Below, in pieces: positions 17,482 to 25,370 of a DNA stretch of 32,473 bases. The notes under the pieces were generated by a model. That model was not told the DNA's origin. It searched no databases and saw nothing but the letters and a program-made list of their open reading frames with translations. Every line of letters starts with the position of its first letter. Position 1 is the stretch's first letter. This DNA is from a bacterium (GTDB lineage: Bacteria > Armatimonadota > Zipacnadia > Zipacnadales > Zipacnadaceae). The translations under genes were made by a program, and so were the position numbers. Location of the stretch: contig JAUVZM010000025.1 of the NCBI GenBank assembly GCA_030602615.1, forward strand, positions 1-32,473. Reading direction: 5' to 3'.

Positions 17482-17675
17482 TCCAATCACTCCCTGTGCC
17501 TTCGTTAATCTGTGCAGTTCCTTCTCCGCGTGCCGTACGCTTTCCTTCGTCAGCATATGGTGTCTACGAACGAGGTCGGGGAGGACGGAGGTATCAATGT
17601 GTTGGGTGTAGAACGTTATGGTTCGAGACGGGGATCGCAGGTCGTGGACGAGACCAGAGAATGAGGAGCTGATCG
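17482..17675. promoter_or_regulatory. Divergent intergenic region, acyl-CoA ligase / acs
   Basis: These 194 bases separate two oppositely transcribed acyl-activating enzymes and must hold both start regions. I see the two ribosome sites at its edges (CTCCCT for the minus strand near 17490, GAGGAG at 17663-17668 for the plus strand) but no -35/-10 pair good enough to name. A shared regulator of the two acid-activating genes is possible but not shown. Confidence 0.3.
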
Positions 17676-19634
17676 ATGATGGCCGATGACGCCGCCAGCG
17701 AAGAACAGGACCTATCCCGACTGCTCATCGAGGAGCGAGTGTTTCAGCCTCCCGCCGACTTTGAGGCTGCGGCAGTGGTGCAGGATCCCTCCGTGTATGA
17801 ACGAGCTGAGGCTGATCCCGAGGCGTTTTGGGCGGAAATGGCTGAGCAGCTCGACTGGTACGAGAAGTGGGACGAGGTGTTGCGGTGGGACCCGCCTCAT
17901 GCTGAATGGTTCGTGGGTGGCAAGCTGAACGCCTGCTACAACTGCGTGGACCGGCACGTGCACAATGGTCGGCGCAACCAGGCAGCAATAATCTGGGAGG
18001 GGGAACCCGGCGAGCGGCGCACGCTCACCTACTGGGATCTGTACCAAGAGACTAACAAGCTGGCCAACGCGCTTAAAACCCTGGGCGTGGAAAAGGGCGA
18101 CCGGGTCGCCATCTATATGCCGATGATTCCCGAGCTGCCGATCGCGATGCTAGCCTGCGCGCGCATCGGGGCGATCCACTCGGTGGTCTTCGGGGGCTTT
18201 AGCGCCGAGGCGCTACGAGACCGCATTGTGGACGCCGAGGCCAAGGTGCTGATAACTGCCGACGGTGGCTATCGGCGCGGCCAGATAATCCCTCTGAAGC
18301 ACGACGCCGACTACGCCTTGCGCCAGACTCCCAGCATCGAACACGTCATCATAGTCGAGCGCGGGGAGTTCCCGCTGCGCATTGTACAGGGCCGTGACCA
18401 TTGGTACCATCGGCTGCTGCAGGAGGCCGAGCCCTATTGCGAGCCGGAGCCGATGGACGCCGAGGACATACTGTATACACTCTACACTTCCGGCACGACC
18501 GGTCAGCCCAAAGGGATAGTGCATACGACTGGCGGCTATATGACAGGGGTGCTGGCGACCCTACGTTGGATATTTGATCTCAAGCAGGACGATGTGTATT
18601 GGTGCACCGCCGACATCGGGTGGGTGACCGGCCACAGCTACATCGTCTACGGTCCACTGGCAGCCGGGGCGACCATGCTGATGTACGAGGGCGCACCGAA
18701 CTGGCCGGAGTGGGACCGGTTCTGGCAGATCGTCGAGGACCATGGGGTTACTGTCTTCTACACCGCGCCCACCGCTATTCGCGCCTTTATGAAGTGGGGC
18801 ACCCAGTACCCCCAGGCTCACGACCTGTCCTCGCTGCGTTTGCTGGGTACTGTGGGCGAGCCGATCAACCCCGAGGCGTGGATGTGGTACTATGAGCACA
18901 TTGGCGGGGAGCGCTGCCCGATAGTGGACACCTGGTGGCAGACCGAAACGGGCATGATTCTGCTCACCACGCTCCCCGGCATTGACTACATGCGCCCCAG
19001 TTATGCTGGCCGCCCCTTCCCTGGAGTGAGCGCCGAGGTGCTCAACGACGCGGGTCAGCCGGCGACCAGTGGCTACCTGGCCATCACCCGCCCCTGGCCG
19101 GCTATGCTCCGCACCATCTACAACGAGCCGGAGCGATATGTTGAGCAGTACTGGACCAAGTGGGACAAGGCGACGTACTTCACCAGTGATGGGGCAAAGC
19201 GTGAAGACGATGGCTACTTCGGACTGCTGGGGCGCGTGGACGATGTGCTGAATGTATCGGGCCATCGCATCGGCACCATGGAGGTAGAAAGCGCCCTGGT
19301 TGACCATAAGGCGGTGGCTGAAGCGGCGGTGGTGGGCATAGCCGATGAGGTCAAGGGCCAGGTAATCGCGGCCTTCGTCACCGTCAAGGAGGGCAATGAG
19401 CCCACCGCGCAGTTGAGCCAGGAACTGCAGAAACACGTGGTGGACAAGATTGGCGCCATTGCTCGTCCCCAGAGCGTCGCCTTCGCGGGCGATCTGCCCA
19501 AGACCCGCAGCGGCAAGATAATGCGGCGGTTGCTGCGCGACATCGCCGAGGGGAAGGTACTGGGCGATATCACCACTCTGGCTGACGCCTCGGTAGTCGA
19601 CGAGCTCAAGCGTCGATACGAGGAGCAGGAGTAG
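17676..19634 (+). CDS. acs: Acetyl-CoA synthetase (AMP-forming)
   Basis: 652 aa, the normal Acs length. It converts acetate, ATP and CoA to acetyl-CoA in the cytoplasm. The Acs N-terminal domain is present ([38 protein letters not shown]), followed by [40 protein letters not shown], the acetyl-site WWQTETGMI, the hinge [20 protein letters not shown], and the C-terminal [18 protein letters not shown]. The Lys in that last motif is catalytic and is acetylated in known Acs enzymes. Two adjacent ATGs (17676 and 17679) follow GAGGAG; either may be used. The first copy of the 151-bp repeat begins three bases after the stop. Confidence 0.97.
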   Translation: MMADDAASEEQDLSRLLIEERVFQPPADFEAAAVVQDPSVYERAEADPEAFWAEMAEQLDWYEKWDEVLRWDPPHAEWFVGGKLNACYNCVDRHVHNGRRNQAAIIWEGEPGERRTLTYWDLYQETNKLANALKTLGVEKGDRVAIYMPMIPELPIAMLACARIGAIHSVVFGGFSAEALRDRIVDAEAKVLITADGGYRRGQIIPLKHDADYALRQTPSIEHVIIVERGEFPLRIVQGRDHWYHRLLQEAEPYCEPEPMDAEDILYTLYTSGTTGQPKGIVHTTGGYMTGVLATLRWIFDLKQDDVYWCTADIGWVTGHSYIVYGPLAAGATMLMYEGAPNWPEWDRFWQIVEDHGVTVFYTAPTAIRAFMKWGTQYPQAHDLSSLRLLGTVGEPINPEAWMWYYEHIGGERCPIVDTWWQTETGMILLTTLPGIDYMRPSYAGRPFPGVSAEVLNDAGQPATSGYLAITRPWPAMLRTIYNEPERYVEQYWTKWDKATYFTSDGAKREDDGYFGLLGRVDDVLNVSGHRIGTMEVESALVDHKAVAEAAVVGIADEVKGQVIAAFVTVKEGNEPTAQLSQELQKHVVDKIGAIARPQSVAFAGDLPKTRSGKIMRRLLRDIAEGKVLGDITTLADASVVDELKRRYEEQE

Positions 19635-19636
19635 CC

Positions 19637-19787
19637 GTGAGTAGGGCCTTTGCCACAACCCGGGTGGCAGTCACGCGAGGGGGTTGAAGTTCGCGGTAGT
19701 GACCAGCCGGGGCCAACGGCCCCACCGATAACCCCCCGCCTCCCTAGGCGGTCGGACCGGCGATAGGGCATTCCTTGCTTGCCTCTG
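19637..19787. repeat. 151-bp structured repeat, copy 1
   Basis: This segment matches 21435-21585 in direct orientation over exactly 151 bases with 9 mismatches (about 94%), with no gap. A central run of 75 bases (19666-19740) is identical. It holds two hairpins: GGGGCC-AAC-GGCCCC at 19709-19723 and CCGCC-(6)-GGCGG at 19736-19751. The copies differ at two of six loop bases of the second hairpin, while all stem bases are conserved. It starts three bases after the acs stop and ends about 14 bases from the transporter remnant. No protein in either strand is convincing. It could be a non-autonomous mobile element, a structured RNA, or a recombination scar. Confidence 0.9.
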
Positions 19788-19800
19788 GCCCCGCTCGAGG

Positions 19801-19886
19801 GTATGCCCACGAGTCCCCACGGTCGGTCCCACTGCGCTGGCGGGGAGAAGCTGGCCCAGGCCGTGATGGGCCGGAGCAAGGGGCGG
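19801..19886 (-). pseudogene. Fragment of a DUF6785-type membrane protein gene
   Basis: About 55 bases (roughly 19807-19861) match the complete transporter gene near 22155-22210 at about 85%, on the same strand. The translated segment WASFSPPAQWDRPWGLVG corresponds to WVGFPQPAQWDRLGGLVG in the intact protein. Homology stops about 14-20 bases short of the 151-bp repeat on one side and around 19870 on the other. This is a scrap of a paralogue, not a gene. Confidence 0.7.
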
Positions 19887-19914
19887 CTCATCTTCCAACT
19901 GGGTGGCTCAATGC

Positions 19915-19943
19915 TTGCTCGAGAGCAAAAAGGGTTCTATACT
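19915..19943 (+). promoter_or_regulatory. Sigma70-type promoter for the FG-GAP/VCBS gene
   Basis: TTGCTC (19915-19920), 17 bases, TATACT (19938-19943). The start would fall near 19950, about 85 bases before the ATG at 20035. The promoter lies just outside the transporter scrap, so the downstream gene keeps its own transcription signal. Confidence 0.55.
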
Positions 19944-20034
19944 GCTAGCAATCCACGCCTAAGCAGGCCCAAGGAATCTTGGCTGGACCGTACATTTGGA
20001 CTGTCACTGTGAACGTCACTAAAGGAGCCTGAGA

Positions 20035-21438
20035 ATGAGGAAGCTGTGTGCAATAGTTGCTGTAGTCGCGCTGGGCGGTGGAGGGCTACGCGCCGTCCCC
20101 TGGTTTGCCGATGTCACCGCCCAGGTCGGTCTGGAGGGTGGCGCCGCTGCTTCATGGGCCGACTACGACGATGATGGCTGGGTGGATGTGTGCATAGGCC
20201 AGAGCCTATTCCACAATGAGAGTGGCAAGAGGTTCGCCCAGGCCGGGGAGTACGGAGGCATCTGGGGTGACTGCGACAACGATGGCGACCTGGACTTATT
20301 CGTCTGGTGGGGCTTGAGTAAGTTGTCTCTGAACAACGGGGACGGAACGTTCACCGACCCCAGCGACGCTCTGCCGGCTCTGGTTAGTGAGCAATCGCGG
20401 GGCGCCTGCTGGGCGGACCTGAACGGTGACGGTTTGCTTGATCTGTACGTGGGGGGGTACGAAGTGTGGGCAGAGATAGCGGGGTTCCCCGACACGGTTT
20501 ACGTAAACCAGGGAAACGCCTCGTTCGTCGAACACTGGAGAACACCACCGGGCCAGCTCCAGCCGGCGCGCGGTGTCACTAGTGCCGACTTTGACAACGA
20601 TGCAGATATTGACATCTACGTCTCGAACTACCGGCTTCAGCCGAATCTCCTATGGCGCAATGACGGCTCTCTGGTTTTCACCAATCTGGCCCATGAATAC
20701 GGCGTTGCAGGAGATGGAGGACTGGGCGCATACGGGCATACTATCGGCTCGGCCTGGGGTGATCTGGACAACGACGGCTATATTGACCTATTCGTGGGCA
20801 ACTTCAGCCACCCGCCCGCCTATCAAGATCGCCCCATGTTCCTGCGCAACGAGGGGCCACCGAACTATCACTTCGAGGACATGAGCAGCGGGGCGGGTTT
20901 GCAGTGGCAGGAGTCGTTCGCCAGCCCGGCATTGGGGGATTTCGACAATGACGGTGACCTGGATCTTTATTTCACCACCGTCTACGGCGGTGACCACTCG
21001 GTCCTCTACCGCAACGACGGTAACTGGCATTTCACTGACGTTACCGCGGAGGCCGGCATTGATGCGGTGCAGACCTACCAGGCAGCCTGGGCAGATTATG
21101 ACAACGATGGTGACCTGGACCTGCTCACCGGGGGTAAGCTATACGAGAACCAGGTGGCCAGTGGCCATTGGCTCAAAGTACGCCTGGCAGGGCCAGGCTC
21201 GGCTATTGGTGCCCAGGTGCGCATTCAGCTTCCGCGGGGTGAAAACCCGCTCGCCCGACAGGTTCTTACGCGCCAGGTGGAGAGTGCCACCGGAGAGGGC
21301 AATCAGAACGAGCTGACATTACACTTCGGCCTGGGTGACCACTCGGGGCCAGTGCTGCTGGAGATTAGCTGGCCGGATGGAGAGCACGAGATGGTTCCGA
21401 CGCCGGTGGATCGGCTCATAACCGTTACACAGCGGTGA
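20035..21438 (+). CDS. Secreted FG-GAP/VCBS-repeat protein (CRTAC1/UnbV-like)
   Basis: 467 aa. AAAGGAG precedes the ATG. Residues 1-20 are a signal peptide (MRKLCAIVAVVALGGGGLRA). The mature part has FG-GAP/VCBS blades with calcium loops: ADYDDDGWVDVCIG, GDCDNDGDLDLFV, ADLNGDGLLDLYVG, ADFDNDADIDIYV, GDLDNDGYIDLFVG, GDFDNDGDLDLYF and ADYDNDGDLDLLTG. Seven blades would close an integrin-like beta-propeller. The end (GSAIGAQVRIQLPRG, then TLHFGLGDHSGPVLLEISWP) matches the ASPIC/UnbV C-terminal domain that follows such propellers. This is an extracellular calcium-stabilised binding protein; the ligand is unknown. The gene is flanked by the two 151-bp repeat copies, and its stop codon lies within the second. 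Confidence 0.93.
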   Translation: MRKLCAIVAVVALGGGGLRAVPWFADVTAQVGLEGGAAASWADYDDDGWVDVCIGQSLFHNESGKRFAQAGEYGGIWGDCDNDGDLDLFVWWGLSKLSLNNGDGTFTDPSDALPALVSEQSRGACWADLNGDGLLDLYVGGYEVWAEIAGFPDTVYVNQGNASFVEHWRTPPGQLQPARGVTSADFDNDADIDIYVSNYRLQPNLLWRNDGSLVFTNLAHEYGVAGDGGLGAYGHTIGSAWGDLDNDGYIDLFVGNFSHPPAYQDRPMFLRNEGPPNYHFEDMSSGAGLQWQESFASPALGDFDNDGDLDLYFTTVYGGDHSVLYRNDGNWHFTDVTAEAGIDAVQTYQAAWADYDNDGDLDLLTGGKLYENQVASGHWLKVRLAGPGSAIGAQVRIQLPRGENPLARQVLTRQVESATGEGNQNELTLHFGLGDHSGPVLLEISWPDGEHEMVPTPVDRLITVTQR

Positions 21439-21585
21439 GCAGGCCCTAGGCCACAGCCCGGGCGGCAGTCACGCGAGGGGGTTGAAGTTCGCGGTAGTGA
21501 CCAGCCGGGGCCAACGGCCCCACCGATAACCCCCCGCCCCCATAGGCGGTCGGACCGGCGATAGGGCATTCCTTGCTTACCTCTG
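21435..21585. repeat. 151-bp structured repeat, copy 2
   Basis: Direct repeat of 19637-19787, same length and orientation. The first hairpin is at 21507-21521 and is base-for-base identical; the second keeps its 5-bp stem with a changed loop. The first four bases overlap the VCBS gene's stop codon, so the two copies start three bases after, or within, the stop of the gene before them. The next 269 bases up to 21854 hold no gene or clear signal that I can support; they are the region beyond the 3' end of the minus-strand transporter. Confidence 0.9.
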
Positions 21586-21854
21586 AGTCCGCTTGATAGC
21601 CTGCCCCAATTGGCGCCGAATATTGCACAGCTGCGGCAATGGAAGCCATCGCCTCGACGTGGCAAAGATGATAGGGGCGATAGAAAACATAACTGCCAGA
21701 TTGTTTCTCAGCAGTCTTCCGGCCTGATTTTGGGCATCTGTTTGAGGATTATGGCTACACAGGGATACGCTGCCAGAGATGCAGGTGATCTAGGGGAGCG
21801 ATGGCGAACAGGCTAAGATGTCGTCTGTGCGCACAAGACCAGTACAGAAGCCGG

Positions 21855-23804
21855 TCAGTAAGGCCAGAATCGGTAGGTTCCGAACTTCCCAATGGTGCCG
21901 ACTAGGCCCCAGAAGGCGCCACCGACGACAAACTCGCCCAGAATCAGACCCAGGAAAAACGGATAGCAACGTTCGTACAGCTTGTAGCCTCCGTAACGCG
22001 TGATCAGAACCTTTATTAGCCAGGCTATCAACAAAGGCAGCCACAGTAAGCCCATGAACGTCATGCTGGATGCGGCATAGCCCGCGGGATGCAGCGGCCA
22101 CCAGAGAAATCGGTGCCGCAGCAGCAATAAAGTCACGGTGAACGCAAGGCCGCCCACAAGTCCCCCCAGTCGGTCCCACTGCGCCGGCTGGGGAAAGCCG
22201 ACCCAGCTTGTGGTGTAGACAAAGGTATCCTTGGCCAGATATATGGCATCGCTGGTCGGATTGACTCCCATCCCGTAGGCGTGACCGATGTGCAGCATGA
22301 CCCAAAATCCGGCGATCGTGGAGACCACCGCGGCCACTGCCAATGCAGCAAGCACAGGCGGTGCGCCCAGTCCGCGCCGTTCCCCCAGAGCCATCCCCTC
22401 CAGGGCGTGAGGCATTGGCTGACCGCGCTGTGATCTGACCAACCAGAACAGCGGACTGAGGGCTATGAGGTTTGCTTCGCCGAAGGGCCTGGCACCGGCT
22501 ATACCTACTGCAATCCGGGTGGGACCTATCCAGAAGTCGTGAACCGGGAGGCCGAACTCCCCACGCATACGTGTTATCGAAAAGATCAGCAGCAGATACC
22601 CACCAAGAAACAGGAGCGCCGAAGGTAAAGCGATACCCATAACGTTGGTGGCGAAGAATAGCAACACCAGCAGCCCCGCTACGAGGGTTCCCACGATCAT
22701 CCGGTAGGGTATTCGCCTGTCTCCCATCACATCCCCGCCCTGCAAAATATCGCGGAAAAGCTGCCCGAAGTGCTTTCGGCCGGTCCACATCGCAAACAGC
22801 CCGATACCGACGTAAGCACCATAGGCCTGTTCGTTCAGGTATGGAAACGCGATGCCCTGTTGCCCAATTGCGTAACCCACTATCATCTCAAGCTTCCAGA
22901 ACCAGTAGAAAAACCAGCAGGAGAACAGGAAGTCCTTGGGCATCATGTAGCCCAGGCCGATCGCGAACGGGTAGAATGCAACCACGGTCCAGCCCATCGC
23001 CCGCCAGGGAAGAGTGTTCAAGCTCGGCGTCAGATCCACCATTGTCACGTGCAGCGAGGGCACTGCGGGGTATAGATAGGCAAAACCGTTGAGCAGGTCT
23101 ATACTGCCGGCCAGCAGGAACCCAACCCATAATAGTCTATTGCCCAAAAGCTGCTTCCCGATCAACTCGAAGCCGGGTCTGGTCAGCTTCAGGGGAAGTT
23201 CCAGGAGCGGATAAATAAGCTTCTCCTCATCGTTCCAGCGTCTCCAGACCAGCGCGTTGATCGCTATCATTACGCCCAATAGCACTATGGTGAACCCGAT
23301 CCATGTCGCAGCCGGCACCAGCCACGGATGAAGCGCCTCCACCGTGTAGAGGTTGACTCCTCCTTCCCAGAAGTTTACCGCCGCGCGGTGATCCGTGACC
23401 AGTAGTGAGGAGGGCAGCCGGTTAGCAAATATCTCTTCCCATTTGTTTTCCACCGTTCCGTAGTAGGTAGGGGTTGTAAGAAGGATGACCAGTACCTGGA
23501 TGAAGTCGTGTCCACAGATGGCCGTCCCCAGACACAGCATCATATACACAACGACCAGCTCAGCCCCAGACAGCGCCCAGGCGGACAGCCAGCGGCGCAG
23601 TGCCAGATTTACAAGTGCCAACACCAACAATATGCAGACTACATTGAAGAGCAACGAAGCGGCGTCAGGCCAGCTTCCTCCCCACAATAACTCAGAGATC
23701 TGCACCCAGAACGCATTCAGAGGAATCAGCAGCGCTCCTATCAGAATTGCTCTCCACCGAATCGTGAAGGTATATTGCTTTCTGGAGGCGGCGTCCATTG
23801 CCAT
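21855..23804 (-). CDS. Polytopic membrane protein, DUF6785-like (transporter-like)
   Basis: About 649 aa from the ATG at 23804; a GTG directly before it (23807) is an alternative. At least twelve hydrophobic segments are evident, the first being WRAILIGALLIPLNAFWVQI. Recognisable stretches are WGGSWPDAASLLFNVV, GAELVVVYMMLCLGTAICGHD, WRRWNDEEKLIYPLLELPL, FLGGYLLLIFSITRMRGEFG, and PAQWDRLGGLVGG. This layout resembles the DUF6785/DUF6784 membrane family, distantly like oligopeptide transporters, common in uncultured planctomycete-like and armatimonad-like genomes. No substrate is known. Its start overlaps the stop of the 62-aa ORF (TGATG), so it is translationally coupled. A scrap of a paralogue survives at about 19801-19886. 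Confidence 0.85.
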   Translation of the reverse strand: MAMDAASRKQYTFTIRWRAILIGALLIPLNAFWVQISELLWGGSWPDAASLLFNVVCILLVLALVNLALRRWLSAWALSGAELVVVYMMLCLGTAICGHDFIQVLVILLTTPTYYGTVENKWEEIFANRLPSSLLVTDHRAAVNFWEGGVNLYTVEALHPWLVPAATWIGFTIVLLGVMIAINALVWRRWNDEEKLIYPLLELPLKLTRPGFELIGKQLLGNRLLWVGFLLAGSIDLLNGFAYLYPAVPSLHVTMVDLTPSLNTLPWRAMGWTVVAFYPFAIGLGYMMPKDFLFSCWFFYWFWKLEMIVGYAIGQQGIAFPYLNEQAYGAYVGIGLFAMWTGRKHFGQLFRDILQGGDVMGDRRIPYRMIVGTLVAGLLVLLFFATNVMGIALPSALLFLGGYLLLIFSITRMRGEFGLPVHDFWIGPTRIAVGIAGARPFGEANLIALSPLFWLVRSQRGQPMPHALEGMALGERRGLGAPPVLAALAVAAVVSTIAGFWVMLHIGHAYGMGVNPTSDAIYLAKDTFVYTTSWVGFPQPAQWDRLGGLVGGLAFTVTLLLLRHRFLWWPLHPAGYAASSMTFMGLLWLPLLIAWLIKVLITRYGGYKLYERCYPFFLGLILGEFVVGGAFWGLVGTIGKFGTYRFWPY

Positions 23805-23992
23805 CACTTATCGCCGATCATTAGGAGTCGATGAGCATCTGTGTCCACACTCACTGACGAGCTTTCAGTCACCGCACCGACGAATTGAACAAGCATCCGC
23901 CCCGCTTCGGGTGGCGGGCTCATCCAATTATGATTGTATTCCCCGATATTTGCAGGTGGTATGTCAGCAACGATTCTCTTCCCCGTCGGCAT
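23804..23992 (-). CDS. Small ORF (62 aa) coupled to the transporter gene
   Basis: The ATG at 23992 follows GGAAGGAAA at a suitable distance, and the TGA stop overlaps the transporter ATG (TGATG). That is the arrangement expected of a real upstream partner. The product begins MPTGKRIVADIPPANIGEY and ends VDTDAHRLLMIGDK; it is soluble, mixed in charge, with no signal peptide or membrane helix. I do not recognise it. It may be an authentic small protein, a leader that sets translation of the transporter, or the C-terminus of a gene whose front was lost in the rearranged DNA just upstream. Confidence 0.5.
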   Translation of the reverse strand: MPTGKRIVADIPPANIGEYNHNWMSPPPEAGRMLVQFVGAVTESSSVSVDTDAHRLLMIGDK

Positions 23993-24086
23993 GACTATTT
24001 CCTTCCACACACAGCACACTGAACTGCCCACCAAGCACGTCCAAAAGTGACTGATAACCAAGCTGGCCCAGTGCAGAATCCCTCGT

Positions 24087-24221
24087 GCCAGCCTTTTCGC
24101 CAGACTCAACCATAGCTGCTAGCGCCCGAGTGGTCATTAGTCCGTCATAGCTGCTAGTCAGGGGTTCTGGGTCGAGTAATAGTGAGTTAAGGAAATGCTT
24201 AATGCCGTGGGTGGCGAACCT
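24087..24221 (-). pseudogene. C-terminal remnant resembling a Gfo/Idh/MocA-family oxidoreductase
   Basis: The minus strand reads RFATHGIKHFLNSLLLDPEP, then LTSSYDGLMTTRALAAMVES and GEKAG. This is the usual end of Gfo/Idh/MocA sugar dehydrogenases, where a helix is followed by a Leu-Thr-Ser loop, an Asp-Gly, and a last helix ending in a Glu-Ser-Gly-type motif. A stop lies in frame about 17 codons upstream and no Rossmann domain is found nearby. Only the last 45 codons or so remain, without a start. Confidence 0.5.
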
Positions 24222-24517
24222 GGGGCAAATCGTTAGGGAACGAGGTGGTAGTCAGTCTGCGTCCAAAGGAACGTAACGGTTTTCGCCCGGCCGAGGCACC
24301 CGCCATGAGCAGATGGCATGCTCCTGTATGGCTTCCCAGGTGGCTGAAGCCCTGGCGCAGGTGGAGAGGATTGAGTTTGACGAGTTCAAGTGCGACTCGC
24401 CGCTATGCCGGTTGGTGAAAGACAGGGCATCACGGGACCCTTAACAGGCGCGTCCCCAAGAGTGAAAGAGGACGAATGTTTGTCCACCTGCCCGGCTCAC
24501 CTGGACTGCCGCGGAGT
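24222..24517. other. Gene-poor stretch
   Basis: About 300 bases between the oxidoreductase remnant and the truncated hydrolase. Both strands carry only short frames; the longest plausible is a 43-codon plus-strand frame (24313-24444) without a ribosome site. I see no RNA gene, terminator or repeat. Together with the remnants on either side it looks like decayed coding DNA. Confidence 0.5.
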
Positions 24518-25370
24518 TCATGGTAGTTCGAGCTTAATGACGGTGGGGCAGAGGCTGTCTACGGTGACGTCGTGGATTATGAGGATGCCCTCGCGCCACT
24601 TGTTGGAGAATTCGTATCCGACCGGATGGGCGCCGTCGGGCAGGTAGACCTCCAGATCCATGGTTCGGACAGGTTGATGGTTGATATGGCGGTTGAACTG
24701 TAGCTCCCTTAGCCAGTTGTAAGTGGGCCGCGGGGTCAGGCTGTCAGCGCGGACGATGCCGAAGCCAAAATCGTTCATAATCATTCCCTCAGGTAGCTGC
24801 GGCTCGCCGTCCGCGCGGCGCTCATTGTCGGCATCGAACTGATAAGGAAGGACCTTCTGGTACAGCGGACGCTGCCAGTGATCTTCCAGGACGGCGCGCC
24901 ACTGGGCCTTGTGGGCCTGGTCGAAATAGTTGGCGTCGTCCTGGTTGCGCTGGTGGGGCCAGCCCCAGGCGGCGACCAGATTGCCGGCGTCAATGCCCCA
25001 CTCGGTGTTCCACAGCGGCCGATTCTCATCGCCGAATTCCTTCATCACCTGGTAGACATGCAGGCCCCGCGCAACGAAGGCGTTCCTGACCGGCACCCCG
25101 TAGGTGTGAATATTCATTATGTCAAAGTAGTCTTTGCCGCCGCCCTCGTAGATGCCACGGGGGAAATCACCGGTGTCGCTCATCCCTCCCGTCAGGACCC
25201 AGGCCTGCGGGTTAGCTTCCTTGATGGCAGGATAGGCCAGCTTGAGCATTTCGGCATACGTTTTCCCCCTATCAAGCATGGGAATCGGCGGGCCGTCGGG
25301 GCCATCTACGCCGACACCAAACAGGTCGATTTCGCCTCGCCAGGTTTCGGCTGTTCGCTTCTCCTGCTCA
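24518..25370 (-). pseudogene. N-terminally truncated glycoside hydrolase (GH39-like, clan A TIM barrel)
   Basis: The frame carries the C-terminal half of a family-39-like hydrolase: YAEMLKLAYPAIKEANPQAW, FDIMNIHTYGVPVRNAF, RPLWNTEWGIDAGN (a Glu placed as the nucleophile at the end of a barrel strand), YQFDADNERR, and a beta-sandwich tail (MDLEVYLPDGAHPVGYEF, then ILIIHDVTVDSLCPTVIKLE). The front half, with the acid/base Asn-Glu-Pro motif and the first barrel strands, is missing. Near 25371 a well-placed ATG (after AAGGAGACG) opens a different frame that stops after 21 codons, so the link from that start to the hydrolase frame is broken. The front was lost at the junction with the 820-aa ORF, so I call it a pseudogene. 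A shorter product from an internal ATG (25279) is conceivable but would lack a complete active site. Confidence 0.65.

Noticed and set aside
18561-19658. 365-codon minus-strand open frame opposite acs
   Set aside because: Shadow of the acs reading frame; acs is unmistakable.
19637-21585. The 151-bp repeats as a CRISPR array or integron attC sites
   Set aside because: There are only two copies, 1.8 kb apart, much longer than CRISPR repeats; no cas or integrase gene, and the ends are not inverted like attC R sites.
24313-24444. 43-codon plus-strand frame with a helix-like sequence (VAEALAQVERIEFDEFKCDS)
   Set aside because: No ribosome site, no promoter, no recognised family; it may be decayed coding sequence but cannot be supported as a gene.
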